Origin: Casuarius casuarius
Lineage: Eukaryota; Chordata; Aves; Casuariiformes; Casuariidae
Assembly: GCA_003342895.1 (NCBI GenBank)
Contig: PTFA01000362.1
Span: forward strand, 280,482-344,481
DNA: 64,000 nt
Direction of reading: 5' to 3'
The stretch's first letter is position 1. Each line of letters starts with the position of its first letter. A model generated the notes under the pieces. It was given only the letters and a program-made list of their open reading frames with translations. It was not told where the DNA came from and did no database searches. This document shows positions 61,301 through 64,000 of the stretch, piece by piece. Both the position numbers and the translations under genes were made by a program.

Positions 61301-63350
61301 TGCAGACGGGTGTGACGAACATGTTGATTTGGTCTGTAGTGGGTTAGATAATACATGAAGGATTAATATTAGCATCCATTTGGCCTCCTTTTAGGTTTCA
61401 AACTCATTCGTTAAGAGCCGTGTCTCTAGAGTGTTTTGTGTGTTCCAGTTGCTGAGCCCAGTAAAGCTGCTACATGGGAGAAGACGTGTCTTTTGTGAAA
61501 GACCTAGTCTATAGCTTAGAGGTTCAGCTTGATAAGGCACTTCCCGTTCGTAGCCTGTTTAGTCAGGATTGGGAATCGCACCATCCCCTCGTGGGCTGCT
61601 GCATGCTAAACAATTGAGGGGGTGATTGAGGGCCAGAGGACGCGCATATTTGTCTTTTTTTCTTCTGCCCTTTAAGTGGAGCTCTCTGAAATGATCTCCT
61701 CATTCTTTTCTTTTCTCTGCTCCCGATAGGAGGAACTGAAATGGCAGATAGTGCCATGGTCATTAACAGCCTGGTCTTAAGCACGCAAGCAGAGGTGTGG
61801 AAGGGGGCTGTGGCTTCTCTAACAGGAACCGGTGTAGAAAGGTTTTAGCATCTAGGCAGCAATAGCTGCCGCGTACCATCAGCATGGATGTGGTGTTTGG
61901 GCCCTGAAGAACTGGGAATGGAAGTATGAAAAGGAGAGTTCTTAGGGTTCAGGCTGATGGCAAGTAAATTGTTCTCAAAGAAATGCTTGTGCATCCAGCT
62001 GAACTCCTCATGCTACGGTGAAAAGCCTAAATTTTTAGAGTCTGGTGAGCAGAATGAGCTGCTTTTAGAAACAGATGTACTGGGTATGTGGACACTTAAA
62101 CACACAGAACCTTTTGTGCCTTTTCATTACTGGATTGTTTCAGCTCAGTAAATTACATGTGTTTTGTGTGAGCAATAAAAGTAAGCAATATATAGTGAAG
62201 CATAAACAGCAGGGTGTCGACACTTCCAAGGACTTTACCGTATCTATAATTATTGCTTCCTCTCTTTAACTGTTGTGCTATGTTCCTTTTAAAGTGATCA
62301 CGTCAGGTTTGTTCTCCAATTTAGCAAGTGCTCCTTTTTTGCACAAGAAAATTTCTGTGCTCTTTTTAAATATTAGGATAGATGATTGAAATAAAGATGA
62401 CTCTGAAACATCTGCAGTTTAAAGGATGTGGATGTGTATTAGCACTTAAGCTGAGAATAAAATTGACTGCTCCATTTCCATTGCTATGTGGAAGTGCAAT
62501 GCAAATGGCAGGCAAAAAAGCACCTGAGTTGATTGGAATCACAAGTGTTATTATGAATGAAGTTATCAAAAATGCTATGTGTATTTTTACGACTTCTGTA
62601 ACTTTTGCTTTTTGCATGAATGAGATTCTTCAGTTCCATTTCAGTTTTTAAGGAGAATGAATGATGGGACACATTTTTAAAAACCTTGTGTTTTTTATTA
62701 TTATTATTTTTATTTTAAGAGATGAGAATGTTGCTAGTCAGGAATTACTCATTACATCTGTGATTGAGGTTTTTCTTCTTAACCAGGTGGGTGAGAGTCC
62801 TGAAGCTGCTCCAGGTCAAAAGGGCTGTTCTGCACAGTTTAGGTGCTTTGTTAAGACAAAAGCCATGTGCCACGCTATTGTTTTGTTTTTCAAAGTGTTG
62901 TGAAAAGGCGAAATTCTCAGATACAAGGTGATTCTTAGTATTTCTTGTTCCAGTGGCCTTCTATCCTTCCCTTTCCCAGAAAAGCCGAAGTATATCTCTC
63001 ATTTCTGTTGCTCCTCTTCTTGAACAGTAGAATCTGCTGAGATGTGGTCTGCCAGCTGGAAGAGGTTTGTAAAAGGCAGTCCGTTTTCGGTAGAGATGTT
63101 TTCCTGACTGCCCTGTTACCAGCCAGCCCCAGAATCTGCTTTTGCAGCACTGAGCATCCAGAGGGTGCAAAAATCTGTTCGGCTGGGACACGTCTGGCTT
63201 CAAAGATTCATCCTGCATTGAATTTCCTACAGTATTTGGTTCTCATCTGCATTATTCGGGGACATGCTTAGTGGTTCAGCAGGAGAAGGAGGAGTTTCCA
63301 ATGGTCTTCAGCCCCCTCAGCCAGATACGCTGGGTCTCAGTTTTGTAGGG
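55353..63350. other. Intergenic sequence, no gene supported
   Basis: About 8 kb with ordinary composition. Short A runs (58200-58215), an AAT repeat near 58890-58910 and short ORFs below 115 codons on both strands are present. None has a recognisable domain or a splice context that I trust. Confidence 0.6.
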
Positions 63351-63689
63351 TCTCAAATTCCCCCGGGAACGCCGAACCCGTAGCCCAGATCCTGCTTCAG
63401 TTGCAACGTTCACCGGGACGCTCAGGGAGGAGGAGTAAGCCGAGAGTGGATTTTCGGTTTGACATTTATTAACGGCAGGGTGCAAAACGGCCGCTCTGAG
63501 AGCTCGGCGGCGCCTTTTCCCCGCGGGGGTCACGAGCCGCCGCGGAGGGGCCGGTGCCTGCGGCGAGAGGCATTCCAGAGCCTCGAGTGGGCACGGGGCG
63601 GCCAGGCGCGCCGCCCGCCTTCCCTCAAGGGCTCAATTCAGCAGCGGCCCTTCTGTCTGGGTTCGGCGCTTACAGAAACAGAGGCTTTT

Positions 63690-63711
63690 TGTTTGTTTGT
63701 TTGTTTGTTTC
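63690..63711. repeat. (GTTT)n tetranucleotide repeat
   Basis: About five GTTT units inside the right-edge CpG island. Confidence 0.9.
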
Positions 63712-63966
63712 CCGATGAGCGCAAAGGCTGGAACTAAGCAAGACCGAGCTCCCGAGCTGTTGCTTTTATCTCAGCGGCCTGGCCAGGTACGCCGGGCCCT
63801 ATGTTTTAGGGCTGCTGGCCGTGCAAACACCCACCGTGGCAGTGCCCCGCCTGTTCATGAAGGGGGACGGGCTCTCCGGTCGTTCCCGCGTCTCAGCTGC
63901 CCCCAAAGCCGGGGCTGAGCCTTGCCGGGGCCGGGCCTAGAACCCTCGACCCCACGGCCCGCCCGG

Positions 63967-63997
63967 GCTGGGGCTGGGGGTGGGGTGGGGGTGGGGC
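63967..63997 (+). other. G-rich tract with quadruplex-forming pattern
   Basis: Runs of four to five G separated by CT or T (GGGGCTGGGGGTGGGGTGGG and on) sit on the plus strand at the very end of the window. Confidence 0.6.
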
Positions 63998-64000
63998 GCC

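Larger units (their letters stand above)
63350..64000. promoter_or_regulatory. CpG island at the right edge, probable promoter of the next gene
   Basis: CpG density rises from about 63350 to the end. A plus-strand donor-like site (GGCCAG then gtacgcc) follows 63786. By conserved synteny the next gene rightward is expected to be FARP2 on the plus strand, but no FARP2 coding sequence is visible. Confidence 0.5.

Noticed and set aside
1..64000. Bacterial-type features (operons, CRISPR arrays, phage, IS elements)
   Set aside because: The sequence is a vertebrate chromosome with spliced genes; no repeat-spacer pattern or prokaryotic gene is present.

Overview
The window reads as a piece of a bird chromosome. 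It carries two vertebrate genes head to head, CR1 retrotransposon copies of the sauropsid type, very GC-rich first-exon regions and two assembly gaps inside those regions. The species cannot be fixed from the sequence alone. The gene order matches the conserved vertebrate HDLBP - SEPTIN2 (- FARP2) neighbourhood, human 2q37 in my knowledge.

Left arm (1 to about 13.6 kb, minus strand): the 5' half of HDLBP (vigilin), a many-KH-domain RNA-binding protein. Twelve coding exons can be joined in frame with GT/AG boundaries, from the start codon at 8739 down to 73. They encode residues 1 to 576, and the rest of the gene lies off the left edge. The start-codon exon has a clear acceptor at 8776, so at least one non-coding exon lies further right. 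A CpG-rich block (about 11.1-14.3 kb) holds a palindromic TATA box (13629-13638) and several minus-strand splice donors, and is the best candidate for the proximal HDLBP promoter.

Middle (about 14.3-27.2 kb): no protein gene that I can support. It holds one antisense CR1 tail, simple repeats and unrecognised sequence. It may be a long 5' intron of HDLBP transcripts starting at the second CpG island, or it may be intergenic.

Right arm (about 27.2-51 kb, plus strand): a CpG island with a 140-base gap, then the complete SEPTIN2 gene. Eleven coding exons (30722 to 47386) encode 362 residues with all GTPase motifs, the septin unique element and a C-terminal coiled coil. An intron follows in the 3' UTR, then a 3' UTR with several possible poly(A) signals. 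Both CpG islands contain splice donors, and the 27.7 kb island has them on both strands, which suggests a bidirectional promoter.

Right edge (about 51-64 kb): intergenic sequence with a CR1 fragment that lacks its 3' end (about 54.3-55.35 kb). A third CpG island at about 63.4-64.0 kb is positioned like the promoter of the next gene, expected by synteny to be FARP2.

The two genes are not known to act in one pathway. HDLBP handles mRNAs at ribosomes and the ER, and SEPTIN2 builds cortical filaments. What links them here is their divergent arrangement. I did not find a previously undescribed system. The points most worth checking are the promoter architecture, the weak donor near the end of SEPTIN2, and the CR1 copies close to exons.
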